From assembly GCF_004365655.1 (NCBI RefSeq), contig NZ_SOEO01000001.1, forward strand, positions 310,001 through 374,000: a DNA stretch of 64,000 nucleotides, read 5' to 3'. Position numbers and translations under genes: made by a program. The notes below the pieces were generated by a model. It was given only the letters and a program-made list of their open reading frames with translations. It did no database searches and was not told the origin of the DNA. Of this stretch, positions 43,180 through 51,626 are shown in pieces. Positions within the stretch are counted from its first letter, which is position 1. Every line of letters starts with the position of its first letter. This stretch comes from Epilithonimonas xixisoli (GTDB lineage: Bacteria; Bacteroidota; Bacteroidia; Flavobacteriales; Weeksellaceae).

Positions 43180-43620
43180 TTATTTTTTAAGTTTCATTTT
43201 GAGAATTGGATAAGGTTTTCCCATATCGTCTTTCTCCTTTCTGTCAAAGGTTTCAAATCCTATTTTCTTATAGAATTTTGTTGCCTTTGGATTTTGCTTA
43301 TTGACATCAACATATTGAATGTCAAAATTCGAAAATGCAAAATCGGTTAATTGTTTGCCTAAACCTTTTCCAATGTAATCTGGATTCAGAAAAAGCATTT
43401 CTATTTTTTCTGAATGAATGCCGATAAAACCTATGATTTCACCTTTTTCTTCGAGACAGAAAACATCCAAGTCTTTGAAATCGAAATTCTGCAGAATCTT
43501 TTTGTACTCTTCAAAATCGGATTCCAGCAAAAAATGATGCGTTGCTTTTACAGATTTTTCCCAAACAGAAAGGATTCCGTTTTTGTGAGAATCTTTGTAT
43601 TCAATTATTTTGAAGCTCAT
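43180..43620 (-). CDS. GNAT-family N-acetyltransferase
   Basis: A 146-residue acetyltransferase. Acetyl-CoA motif A is NPDYIGKGLGKQLTDFA (about 80-96), and the C-terminal NPKATKFYKKIGF is typical of GNATs. The substrate is unknown. It is 3 nt from both neighbours, so it is part of the operon. Confidence 0.88.
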   Translation of the reverse strand: MSFKIIEYKDSHKNGILSVWEKSVKATHHFLLESDFEEYKKILQNFDFKDLDVFCLEEKGEIIGFIGIHSEKIEMLFLNPDYIGKGLGKQLTDFAFSNFDIQYVDVNKQNPKATKFYKKIGFETFDRKEKDDMGKPYPILKMKLKK

Positions 43621-43622
43621 TA

Positions 43623-44339
43623 TTAATTCAGGACAAAATTCTTCTTATGAAGATTGTCGAAAACGATTTTCAGATTCGGAACAAATTTCTGCATTTCTGA
43701 GATAAAAGTTTCATTTTCAGTAGTTTCTCCATAAATGTAAAAATGCGTTTCAGAAATTCCGAAATTTATTTTACTCAAAGTAAACATTATGAAATATAGA
43801 AAATCCACTTCCGAAGTTGCGTCCAGATTATTATAAAGAATCACTTTTTTATTTTCAATTGCGAAAAATTCCGCTTGCTGGTGATATAGATTCACGTGGA
43901 TTTCTTTTCGGTTTTTCACAGTCAGAGAATTCAAAAACTTTTCACCAGAAAAATTGAAATTCGTTGGAACTTCCAATGCTTTAATTTTCTGATAAAAATC
44001 CTTCGGAAAACTATAATAAAACTGAACCCCAAATTTCTTGTTCACAGACAACATCAATTCCTCAGAATCTCTCTTCACATCGGCATTGTAAGAAATCAAA
44101 TCATAACCCAAATCGTGCTGGTCAAAACCTTCTTCCACAATCGAAAAATGATTGATAGCCGATATCACAGAGATTTCAGAAAACTTCTCCGAAGCCAAAA
44201 TTTCATTCAGTTTTTCCTCCACCAAATTCTTCGGCGTTTCTTCATCCTTCAGCCAGATTTTTTCTTCCAAAACCTTTCTGGATTTCGAAATCTGCCACTG
44301 CAAGCCATCTTTCGTAAAAAGCAAGGATAATTTCCTCAT
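43623..44339 (-). CDS. DUF3822 family protein
   Basis: A 238-residue protein recognised as DUF3822 by its pattern (FTKDGLQWQISKSRK, VISAINHFSIVEEGFDQHDLG, YIMFTLSKINFGISETHFYIYGE) and by its place before rsmD, which is common in flavobacteria. The fold resembles an actin-like ATPase (PilM-like), but the role is unknown. Confidence 0.75.
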   Translation of the reverse strand: MRKLSLLFTKDGLQWQISKSRKVLEEKIWLKDEETPKNLVEEKLNEILASEKFSEISVISAINHFSIVEEGFDQHDLGYDLISYNADVKRDSEELMLSVNKKFGVQFYYSFPKDFYQKIKALEVPTNFNFSGEKFLNSLTVKNRKEIHVNLYHQQAEFFAIENKKVILYNNLDATSEVDFLYFIMFTLSKINFGISETHFYIYGETTENETFISEMQKFVPNLKIVFDNLHKKNFVLN

Positions 44340-44654
44340 ATTTTAGTATCAATAAAATTAATTTTTTGGGCAGCTTTTCCGCCTTCCGTTCCCGCTTTTT
44401 TTTGCCAAGGCTTTTCCCAATGCAAAAAAAGAGCTCCACTCAAGTCGGGCTGCGCTTCGCAAAGTTGAAACATTCTTTATATTATCCAACTTGTAAAAGC
44501 AATAAACAAAATTTAAAAGTCTTTTATCTTTTGTCTTTCATCTCAAAGTCTTCCCCAAGATTTGCAAAGTTAAAAAATTAAAACTTTAGTATTTCACTCT
44601 CGGTCAATTCTTATATTATGGTTATCTTCGCAGTTAATTCGATTTATTCTCAGG
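44340..44654. other. Intergenic region with dispersed repeat copy B
   Basis: The left half is the palindromic repeat (44368-44465). The right half is AT-rich, with a near-consensus -7 box TATCTTCG (44623-44630) 24 nt before the thioredoxin-like gene. No gene was recognised. Confidence 0.55.
44368..44465 (+). repeat. Dispersed palindromic repeat, copy B
   Basis: Outer arms GGGCAGCTTTTCCGCC and CACTCAAGTCGGGCTGCGC pair through GCAGC/GCTGC. The centre has T8 and A7 runs around GCCAAGGC. It is the closest relative of copy A. Confidence 0.75.
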
Positions 44655-45824
44655 ATGAACAAGATATCATATTTCCTTTTACTATGCGTTTTCCAGTTGA
44701 GCTTCTCTCAGCAGTCCATCAAGTTTGAAGATTCCAATTTTGCAAGCATTCTTACCAAAGCCAAAGCCGAAAAGAAATTGGTTTTTCTAGATGCTTATGC
44801 TACTTGGTGCGGCCCGTGTAAATTGATGGAACGCAATGTTTTCACAGACAAAAATGTGGCAGAATTCTACAACAAAAATTTTATCAATGCCAGAATCGAT
44901 ATGGAAAAAGGCGAAGGTAGAGATATTGCTGCACAATATGGCATCAGAAGTTACCCAACTTTGCTTTTTCTGAACGGTGAAGGCGAAGTTGTCGGCAAAG
45001 AATTAGGCTATCTCAATACAGAAGATTTTCTGGCTTTAGGAACAAAAAATAACAAACCGGATTTGGTAAACACCAATTTGAAAGATGAATTCCTGAAAGG
45101 AAAATTGGATCAACCTTCGTTGTTAAGCTTTATCACTTTGTATTCTGGGAAAGATCCTATTTTGGCAAAACAAGCCTCAGAAAAGTATTTTGCTAATAAA
45201 AAAGACAAAACATTTTCCGGAGAAGAGATCAATGTTTTACTGAATTTTACGCAGTCTGTAGATGATGTAAATTACAAAGTTTTCAAAGCGAACAAAACTG
45301 AAATTTCACAACTATTAACCGATAAAAATTATGTTCAGTTTGATAATTATTTGAGATTAATGAAAATCGTGACTTCTGCCACAGACGAAAAAACCAAAAC
45401 AATTGATGATGCAAAAGTGCTGAAAGAAGGCGAAGGTTTGCTTCCAAAAGAGGATCTGCAGAAAAGTTTAAATATCTACAAACTCAATTATTACATTTCG
45501 CACGAGAATTACCAAGGCTATGAAAAAACGGCTTTGGAATATTATAAAAACACAGATGAGTTCAATGCCTCAGAATTGTTGGCCGCAGCAGGCGTTTTCA
45601 ACGATCATATTTCAAATCAAAAATCTTTGCAAATGGCAGCCAGATGGGCAGAGAAAGTGGTGATGTCTCAGGAAAACTTTGATTCTACAAGTATTTTAGC
45701 GTCTTTGTATGATAAGTTAGGAAAAAAAGATGAAGCTAAAATGTTTGCAGGAATGGCCGCCAATTTTGCAAAACAAGAAAACAGAGATGGCACAAAAATG
45801 AACGAGATTTTGAATAAAAAATAA
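44655..45824 (+). CDS. Exported thioredoxin-fold protein
   Basis: A 389-residue protein with a signal peptide (CVFQLSFSQ, about 1-19). The thioredoxin domain has W51-C52-G53-P54-C55 and the cis-proline in RSYPTLLF. The remaining 240 residues are helical, perhaps TPR-like. It would be a periplasmic thiol-disulfide enzyme. It is followed 2 nt later by a beta-barrel gene. Confidence 0.85.
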   Translation: MNKISYFLLLCVFQLSFSQQSIKFEDSNFASILTKAKAEKKLVFLDAYATWCGPCKLMERNVFTDKNVAEFYNKNFINARIDMEKGEGRDIAAQYGIRSYPTLLFLNGEGEVVGKELGYLNTEDFLALGTKNNKPDLVNTNLKDEFLKGKLDQPSLLSFITLYSGKDPILAKQASEKYFANKKDKTFSGEEINVLLNFTQSVDDVNYKVFKANKTEISQLLTDKNYVQFDNYLRLMKIVTSATDEKTKTIDDAKVLKEGEGLLPKEDLQKSLNIYKLNYYISHENYQGYEKTALEYYKNTDEFNASELLAAAGVFNDHISNQKSLQMAARWAEKVVMSQENFDSTSILASLYDKLGKKDEAKMFAGMAANFAKQENRDGTKMNEILNKK

Positions 45825-45826
45825 CT

Positions 45827-46447
45827 ATGAAAAAAATATTATCCCTGAGTTTGCTAAGTTTTGCGATCTTCAGTTTTGCACAAAAAAATGAGACTTATGT
45901 AAAAGCAAATGCCTTGTTCCTTCCCGTAGGAATGCTCAATATTGGGGTAGAACATGGCTTTACAGATCACATTACGGGACAAGCAGATGTTTTCATTTCC
46001 CCTTGGAAATCTTTTGCAGGTAAGCACGCACAGGTTTATATGTTAGGTTTCAATGGAAGATATTATTTTAATGAAGCTTTTAAAAAATTCTATGTCGGAA
46101 TAGATGTGTCTGCCGCAAATTTCAATATCCAGAAATATGGTTATTGGAATGATAATAATTATGTGCGAAAAGATGGAGAAGTCACGCCGTACATCAATTC
46201 AAATCTTTATCAAAAGGGCTACTCATTTATTTTGGGGGCTATGGCTGGATATCAATTCAAATGTACAGAAAGATTGAATTTGGATCTCTACATTGGTGTG
46301 GGAACGATGCAAAGTTTCTATAAAGGTTATGATAAAATAAGTGGAGATAGATATGACGCAGGAAGCGATTCTATGGATAGAGAAATGAACAGAAGCGGAG
46401 AATGGTTGCCTTACAAGGGGGGATTGATGCTTTCATATAAACTTTAA
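45827..46447 (+). CDS. DUF3575-like outer membrane beta-barrel protein
   Basis: A 206-residue protein with signal MKKILSLSLLSFAIFSFAQ. VKANALFLPVGMLNIGVEHGFTDHITGQADVFISPWKSF matches the DUF3575 opening. Strand-like segments continue to GGLMLSYKL at the end. Outer membrane location is inferred. It is tightly linked to the thioredoxin-fold gene. Confidence 0.78.
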   Translation: MKKILSLSLLSFAIFSFAQKNETYVKANALFLPVGMLNIGVEHGFTDHITGQADVFISPWKSFAGKHAQVYMLGFNGRYYFNEAFKKFYVGIDVSAANFNIQKYGYWNDNNYVRKDGEVTPYINSNLYQKGYSFILGAMAGYQFKCTERLNLDLYIGVGTMQSFYKGYDKISGDRYDAGSDSMDREMNRSGEWLPYKGGLMLSYKL

Positions 46448-46450
46448 ATT

Positions 46451-46654
46451 ATGAATTTCAAGAACCCAAAATACATCCTCATTGCTGTTATCACTTTCAT
46501 CATTATTTTCTTGATGAATTATATTGGGAGCGATTATCCAGACAAGCTTTCCCGGGCTTTGTTGACCGCAGTCTCTGCAGTTATTGGTTTGGGATTAGGA
46601 ATGTGGATCTATTCCAAAAGAGATAAAAATGATGAACGCAACAATTTTGATTAA
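46451..46654 (+). CDS. Small two-helix membrane protein
   Basis: A 67-residue protein with helices at about 8-25 (YILIAVITFIIIFLMNYI) and 37-54 (LLTAVSAVIGLGLGMWIY), and a charged tail KRDKNDERNNFD. It is 3 nt downstream of the DUF3575-like gene, and thus probably in the same operon. Function unknown. Confidence 0.65.
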   Translation: MNFKNPKYILIAVITFIIIFLMNYIGSDYPDKLSRALLTAVSAVIGLGLGMWIYSKRDKNDERNNFD

Positions 46655-46680
46655 TTCATAATTCGTTTCAATATTAACCT

Positions 46681-47445
46681 ATGACGATTAATCTCGATTC
46701 AAATAAAAAAATATATTTCGCATCCGATCAGCATTTTGGCGCTCCAAATTTGAAGGAGAGCAAAATCCGGGAAGATAGATTTGTGCGTTGGCTGGATTCC
46801 ATCAAATCTGATGCACAGGTTCTCTTTTTGATGGGCGATCTTTTCGATTTTTGGCATGAGTGGAAATATGTCGTTCCAAAAGGCTACATCCGTGTTTTAG
46901 GCAAAATTGCTGAACTCAAAGATTCTGGAATCGACGTTTATTTTTTTGTCGGAAATCACGATCTCTGGATGAAAGATTATTTTGAAGAAGAATTTGGAAT
47001 TCCCGTTTATTTTGAAAAAAGATACTACGAGATTTCTGGCAAGAAATTCCTTTTGGCTCACGGCGACGGACTTGGACCAGGCGACAAAGGCTACAAACGG
47101 ATGAAAAAAGTTTTTACCAATCCGCTTGCGCAATGGGCTTTCCGATGGTTGCATCCGGATATTGCGATGAAGATTGCGAATTATATGTCTCAAAAAAATA
47201 AAATGATTTCTGGCGTAGAAGATCAAAAATTTTTGGGCGAAGACAAAGAATTTCTCATCATTTATTCCAAAGAAAAACTAAAAACCGAAAAAATAGATTA
47301 CTTTGTTTACGGACATCGTCACCTGCCAATGGTTTTGGAATTGAATGATTATTCGAAATATATCAATCTTGGCGACTGGATTTCTTATTTCACTTTTGGT
47401 GTTTTTGATGGCGAGAATTTTGAAGTGAAAACTTTCGAAGGTTAA
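46681..47445 (+). CDS. lpxH: UDP-2,3-diacylglucosamine diphosphatase-like metallophosphoesterase
   Basis: A 254-residue calcineurin-like enzyme. Metal motifs are FASDQHFG, MGDLFDFW, VGNHDLW, LAHGDGLGPGD and YGHRHLP. GDLFDFW followed by a long helical cap (YKRMKKVFTNPLAQWAFRWLHPDIAMKIA) is the LpxH pattern. It would hydrolyse UDP-diacylglucosamine to lipid X in lipid A synthesis. The DQH instead of DxH at the first site is common in Bacteroidetes. Confidence 0.85.
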   Translation: MTINLDSNKKIYFASDQHFGAPNLKESKIREDRFVRWLDSIKSDAQVLFLMGDLFDFWHEWKYVVPKGYIRVLGKIAELKDSGIDVYFFVGNHDLWMKDYFEEEFGIPVYFEKRYYEISGKKFLLAHGDGLGPGDKGYKRMKKVFTNPLAQWAFRWLHPDIAMKIANYMSQKNKMISGVEDQKFLGEDKEFLIIYSKEKLKTEKIDYFVYGHRHLPMVLELNDYSKYINLGDWISYFTFGVFDGENFEVKTFEG

Positions 47446-47465
47446 TTTCAAAATTAAGTTGAGTA

Positions 47466-48449
47466 ATGATGCAGAATATTTTTGATATTAAAAATGAATC
47501 AGATTTCCAGACGGCTTGTTTGGAAACTTTTCGTTATCAATATACAAATGTAGAAGTTTACAGAAAATTTGTCGATTACCTGAAAATCGATATTTCAACA
47601 ATTAATAAAATTAACGACATTCCATTTCTTCCAATTGAAATGTTCAAAAATCACTTGGTTTTAGACAAAAATTCTGAAGCTAAAAATTATTTCCAAAGTT
47701 CCGGAACCACACAGATGAACCGTTCCAAACATCATATTGCCGATTTCTCGCTTTATGAAGAAAGCATTTACAAAAGTTTTGAACAGTTTATTGGAAAGCC
47801 AGAAGATTTTATTTTCTTAGGATTATTGCCCAATTATTCCGAAAATCCACATTCGTCATTAATTTATATGATAGATTTTCTGATGAAAAAATCAGGAAAA
47901 ACAGAAAGCGGCTATTTCCTTTACAATCATCAGGATTTATTCAATTTGCTTCAAACTTTGAGCGATAAAAAAATAATTCTCTTCGGTGTTTCTTTTGCTT
48001 TGTTGGATTTTCTTGATACACTTGAATCTCAAAATCTTTCAATTTCTCAATCACAAAATTTAACAGTGATAGAAACCGGCGGAATGAAAGGTAGAAAGGA
48101 AGAAATGACAAAAGACGAATTGTTGAAAATCTTCAAAAATGGTTTCAAAACAGAGAAGATTTTTTCAGAATATTCGATGACGGAATTGCTTTCCCAGGCT
48201 TATTCTTTTGGAGAAAATGTTTATAAAAGTCCCAACTGGATGCGGATTCTCATCAGAAATACAGAAGATCCATTTTCTTATGTAGATGATGGAAAAACCG
48301 GCGCTATCAATATTATTGATCTGGCAAATCGACATTCTTGTTCGTTCATCGCAACGCAGGATTTGGGCAAATCTGAGAAAGATACGTTTCAGGTTTTGGG
48401 CAGAATAGACCATTCTGATATTCGTGGTTGCAGTCTTTTGGTTTCATAA
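47466..48449 (+). CDS. LuxE-like acyl-protein synthetase
   Basis: A 327-residue protein. FQSSGTTQMNRSKHHI (about 76-91) resembles the AMP-binding loop of LuxE-like acyl-protein synthetases; EYSMTELLSQAY and a closing DIRGCSLLVS also fit. The substrate is unknown. In flavobacteria this family often sits near lipid or surface genes; here it follows lpxH. Confidence 0.75.
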   Translation: MMQNIFDIKNESDFQTACLETFRYQYTNVEVYRKFVDYLKIDISTINKINDIPFLPIEMFKNHLVLDKNSEAKNYFQSSGTTQMNRSKHHIADFSLYEESIYKSFEQFIGKPEDFIFLGLLPNYSENPHSSLIYMIDFLMKKSGKTESGYFLYNHQDLFNLLQTLSDKKIILFGVSFALLDFLDTLESQNLSISQSQNLTVIETGGMKGRKEEMTKDELLKIFKNGFKTEKIFSEYSMTELLSQAYSFGENVYKSPNWMRILIRNTEDPFSYVDDGKTGAINIIDLANRHSCSFIATQDLGKSEKDTFQVLGRIDHSDIRGCSLLVS

Positions 48450-48458
48450 AAATATAAA

Positions 48459-49052
48459 ATGAGATTTCTATTATTAATATCAATATTAAGTTTTTCTTGG
48501 TTCCAATCTCAGAAATGTTACGATTTGAAATCTGTTCTGAAAGTTGAGCCAACCGCTTTGTACAAACCACATTTGCTCGCATCTCAGAATTTTAATGTCA
48601 ATCTTTTGGAAAATACAAAGTCCGTGGACAAGTATATTGCCAGAGGAAAATTCGTAAAAGTCAAAAAAAAATCAAGAGGTTACAGATTGCAAACTTTGGA
48701 GTACAGCAGACCGTATTTGGTAAAAAAAGCCAGAACGACTTTGGAAAATATGGCCAATCAGTTTGCGTCCGAAACTAAAAGTTTCTTCGTCGTTTCTTCT
48801 GTCACAAGAACTTTGGAAGACCAATGCAGATTGAGAAAAGTCAATTCCAATGCATCATTAGGGATTAGTTCGCACAATTATGGGGCCGCGTTCGATATTT
48901 CTTATGTTCGTTTTGATCATAAGCTGAAGGTCAATGCAAAACTTGAAAAACACTTGGAAAAAGTTCTGGAAGCGTACAAAAATCAAGGCAAGATTTTTTA
49001 CATCAAAGAGAAGCAACAAAGCTGTTATCACGTGACGGTTCGTAATTACTAA
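48459..49052 (+). CDS. Exported DUF5715-like protein
   Basis: A 197-residue protein with signal sequence (ISILSFSWFQSQ). VSSVTRTLEDQCRLRKVNSNASLGISSHNYGAAFDISYVRF resembles the DUF5715/VanY-like peptidase region, with its SxHxxGxAxD motif. A role in cell-wall cleavage is plausible. It lies 9 nt after the LuxE-like gene. Confidence 0.7.
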   Translation: MRFLLLISILSFSWFQSQKCYDLKSVLKVEPTALYKPHLLASQNFNVNLLENTKSVDKYIARGKFVKVKKKSRGYRLQTLEYSRPYLVKKARTTLENMANQFASETKSFFVVSSVTRTLEDQCRLRKVNSNASLGISSHNYGAAFDISYVRFDHKLKVNAKLEKHLEKVLEAYKNQGKIFYIKEKQQSCYHVTVRNY

Positions 49053-49063
49053 AGATTTGACTG

Positions 49064-49609
49064 ATGTTGAAAATCGAGGAATTGATTCACGCTTACATCC
49101 ATCAAAATGGCGATTTTGATAAAGAAATTATTCTGACCAATTTTTTTCATTCCGATTGGGAAGCCGATATTTTATCCATTGATAATGAAGGTTTCAGTCA
49201 CGAGATCGAAATTAAATTATCCAAATCAGACTTCAAAAACGATTTCAAAAAGAAATATACCAATCAGAAAACAGGAGAAAAGTTTCTGAAACACGATAAA
49301 ATTGGTTGTGGCGATTACATCTGCAATTCGTTCAGTTTTCTTTTGCCAATGGGAATGATAGATCATAATGAAATCCCAGATCACTGTGGTATCATTGAGT
49401 TTTATCACGATGAAGACAATTGGGAAACGACTTTTTACAAAATCCGTGAGCCAAAAATAATTCACCAGGATTCGTACTGGAAACTTTGCGACAAAGAATC
49501 TTTTATTAGAAATATGGCTCGAAGTCTTCTCTTCAAAAAATTCGAACTAAAGGGGAAAAGAGAAGAACTGATTTTCAAAAATCCTTTCGACATCAAAACA
49601 AAAAAATAA
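49064..49609 (+). CDS. MmcB-like PD-(D/E)xK nuclease-fold protein
   Basis: A 181-residue protein. EADILSIDNEGFSHEIEIKLSKSDFKNDF (about 33-61) gives a D...ExK core like that of MmcB and related nuclease-fold repair proteins. A Cys-containing GCGDYICNSFSFLLP follows. No other domain is visible. Activity is inferred from fold pattern only. Confidence 0.6.
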   Translation: MLKIEELIHAYIHQNGDFDKEIILTNFFHSDWEADILSIDNEGFSHEIEIKLSKSDFKNDFKKKYTNQKTGEKFLKHDKIGCGDYICNSFSFLLPMGMIDHNEIPDHCGIIEFYHDEDNWETTFYKIREPKIIHQDSYWKLCDKESFIRNMARSLLFKKFELKGKREELIFKNPFDIKTKK

Positions 49610-49640
49610 ATCCTGCCAATGATCTTGACAGGATTTTTTG
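49608..49640. terminator. Terminator
   Basis: AATCCTG and CAGGATT stem (with a Y-C-A neighbour pairing) and a T6 tail, after the MmcB-like gene and before the convergent aquaporin gene. Confidence 0.75.
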
Positions 49641-49662
49641 ATTTTTTATTAGTGAAATTAAT

Positions 49663-50376
49663 TTAAGCAATTTCCTTTTTCTCAATCAAAAGATTGTAAA
49701 CGAATGAGGCAAAAACGCCACCCAAGACTGGTGCAACGATGAAAAGCCAAATTTGAGAAAGAGCAGCGCCTTGTGCAAAAATTGCGGGACCAATACTTCT
49801 CGCAGGATTCACAGAAACACCGGTAATTTTAATCCCAACAATGTGAATCAGAACCAATGAAAGTCCAATTGCCAAACCTGCAAAACCACCGTGGATATTT
49901 TTGGTAGAAGTAGATCCAAGAATCACTAATAAAAATATAAATGTGAAAACAAACTCAGCAATAAAAGCTGCATAAGTATTGTACTGATCCAAATAACCAG
50001 TTCCCCAGCCATTCGAGCCCAAAGCCCAAGGGCCCAATTCACCAGCAGGATGATTCGTGAAAATAACGTAGAGAATTCCAGCGCCGATGATTGCGCCAAC
50101 AATCTGAGCCACAATATAGTAAGCCGCTTCTGATATTTTCATTCTGCCAGCCGCAACCATTGCGATAGAAATTGCAGGATTGATGTGACAGCCGGAAATA
50201 TGCCCAATTGCATAAGCCATTGCGACCACACTAAGACCAAACGCAAAAGAAATTCCTAAGAGTCCAACGCCAGTTGTGCCATCTGCGCCAGCAATTACGG
50301 CGCTTCCGCAGCCCATTAATACGAGAACCATTGTGCCAATCATTTCAGCAACAAATTTTGAAGTTTTAGATACCAT
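49663..50376 (-). CDS. aqpZ: Aquaporin Z-type water channel
   Basis: A 237-residue MIP channel with six membrane helices. Both pore motifs are visible: HINPAIS (near 65) and VNPARSIGP (near 190). The arginine and histidine of the selectivity filter favour water over glycerol, as does the NPARS form. Located in the inner membrane. Confidence 0.9.
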   Translation of the reverse strand: MVSKTSKFVAEMIGTMVLVLMGCGSAVIAGADGTTGVGLLGISFAFGLSVVAMAYAIGHISGCHINPAISIAMVAAGRMKISEAAYYIVAQIVGAIIGAGILYVIFTNHPAGELGPWALGSNGWGTGYLDQYNTYAAFIAEFVFTFIFLLVILGSTSTKNIHGGFAGLAIGLSLVLIHIVGIKITGVSVNPARSIGPAIFAQGAALSQIWLFIVAPVLGGVFASFVYNLLIEKKEIA

Positions 50377-50540
50377 TTGTTTATTTTTTTTGATAGTTTA
50401 TTGTCGCAAATTTAATAATTATTTCAATTAATTGTAAATAATTAAATTATTAATTAATGACTGACAAAATTTCCAATTATTTTTCACATTAATGCAATGG
50501 TTTGTTTTTTGAGTTAAACAATTGTATAAATTTTATAATT

Positions 50541-51533
50541 ATGGCTTTAAAATATTCAATTCTCGATTTGGCAACTATTGTCAAAGGTGACGATATAAGT
50601 AAAACATTTCAGAAATCTGTAAAATCTGCTCAACACGCTGAGAAACTTGGTTTCACAAGATATTGGTTTTCCGAACATCACAATTTTCCAAACGTGGCGA
50701 GTGCAGCGACTTCTATTTTGATAGGTCACGTAGCTGGTCAAACAACCACTTTGCGTGTTGGCTCAGGAGGAATTATGCTACCAAATCATTCCACTTTGTC
50801 AGTAGCAGAGCAGTTTGGAACTTTGGACGGATTGTATCCAAGCAGAATAGATCTTGGCTTGGGAAGAGCGCCTGGAACTGATGGATTGACGGCTAGTGCT
50901 TTGCGTGGAAATAATTTCAATCCCAATTATAATTTTGAATTCCATATCAAAGAACTTCAAAAATATATGTCTAAGGAAAACTCAGAAGCCAAAGTAAGAG
51001 CGATTCCTGGCGAAGGTGCGGATGTTCCATTTTACATTTTGGGAAGTTCGACTGATTCTGCTTTTTTGGCGGCGAAACTTGGTTTGCCTTATGCGTTTGC
51101 AGCACATTTTGCGCCGTCGCAGTTGGAGGTTGCTTTGGAAATTTACAGAGAACATTTTCAGCCGTCTGAGTTTTTGGATGAGCCTTATGTGATGATTTGT
51201 ATTAATATTATTGCGGGAGAGACTGTGGACGAAGCACATTATTTATCGACTTCGCATTTTCAGGTTTTTGTCAATATTTTGACGGATCAGAGACAACCGC
51301 TTTTACCACCGGACGAAACAGATCTTGCCAATATGGGTGATGATGTCGCATTACATCTCAACAGAATGGCCGCGAAAACTTTTGTTGGTGACAAAGCAAC
51401 ATTGAAAGAAAAATTATCGAAGTTTGTGAAAGATTACAAACCAAATGAAATTATTGTCTCCGGAAATATCTATGATTTCGATAAAAAGCAAAGATCTTAC
51501 GAGATTGCATCTGAAGTCATCAAGTCATTATAA
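50541..51533 (+). CDS. LLM-class flavin-dependent oxidoreductase
   Basis: A 330-residue luciferase-like TIM barrel. YSILDLATIVKGDD at the start, FTRYWFSEHHNFPNVASAATSILIGHVAGQT (about 39-69) and RVGSGGIMLPNHSTLSVAEQFGTLDGLYPSRIDLGLGRAPG are the MsnO8-like LLM signatures. It uses reduced FMN. The substrate is unknown. The start at 50541 (MALKYS) is preferred. Confidence 0.88.
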   Translation: MALKYSILDLATIVKGDDISKTFQKSVKSAQHAEKLGFTRYWFSEHHNFPNVASAATSILIGHVAGQTTTLRVGSGGIMLPNHSTLSVAEQFGTLDGLYPSRIDLGLGRAPGTDGLTASALRGNNFNPNYNFEFHIKELQKYMSKENSEAKVRAIPGEGADVPFYILGSSTDSAFLAAKLGLPYAFAAHFAPSQLEVALEIYREHFQPSEFLDEPYVMICINIIAGETVDEAHYLSTSHFQVFVNILTDQRQPLLPPDETDLANMGDDVALHLNRMAAKTFVGDKATLKEKLSKFVKDYKPNEIIVSGNIYDFDKKQRSYEIASEVIKSL

Positions 51534-51538
51534 TTAAA

Positions 51539-51613
51539 AAAGCACAAACCGAAGTTTGTGCTTTCTATTTTTTAGCCTTGTCAAGGTTCAAAACCTTGAC
51601 AAGGCTTTTTTTT
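51539..51613. terminator. Two consecutive hairpin terminators
   Basis: The first is AAAGCACAAAC with GTTTGTGCTTT (51539-51564). The second is a perfect 15-bp stem, AGCCTTGTCAAGGTT with AACCTTGACAAGGCT (51574-51606), followed by T9. They separate convergent genes. Confidence 0.9.
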
Positions 51614-51626
51614 TTAACTTGATTTT

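Noticed and set aside
42838-43350. A 170-residue plus-strand ORF over rsmD and the GNAT gene
   Set aside because: It is a shadow of the minus-strand genes, with the hydrophobic, cysteine-rich composition usual for antisense frames.
44655-47445. A linked operon of thioredoxin, barrel and LpxH genes acting in one pathway
   Set aside because: The genes are close, but their predicted roles differ and no shared regulatory site is visible, so no joint function is claimed.
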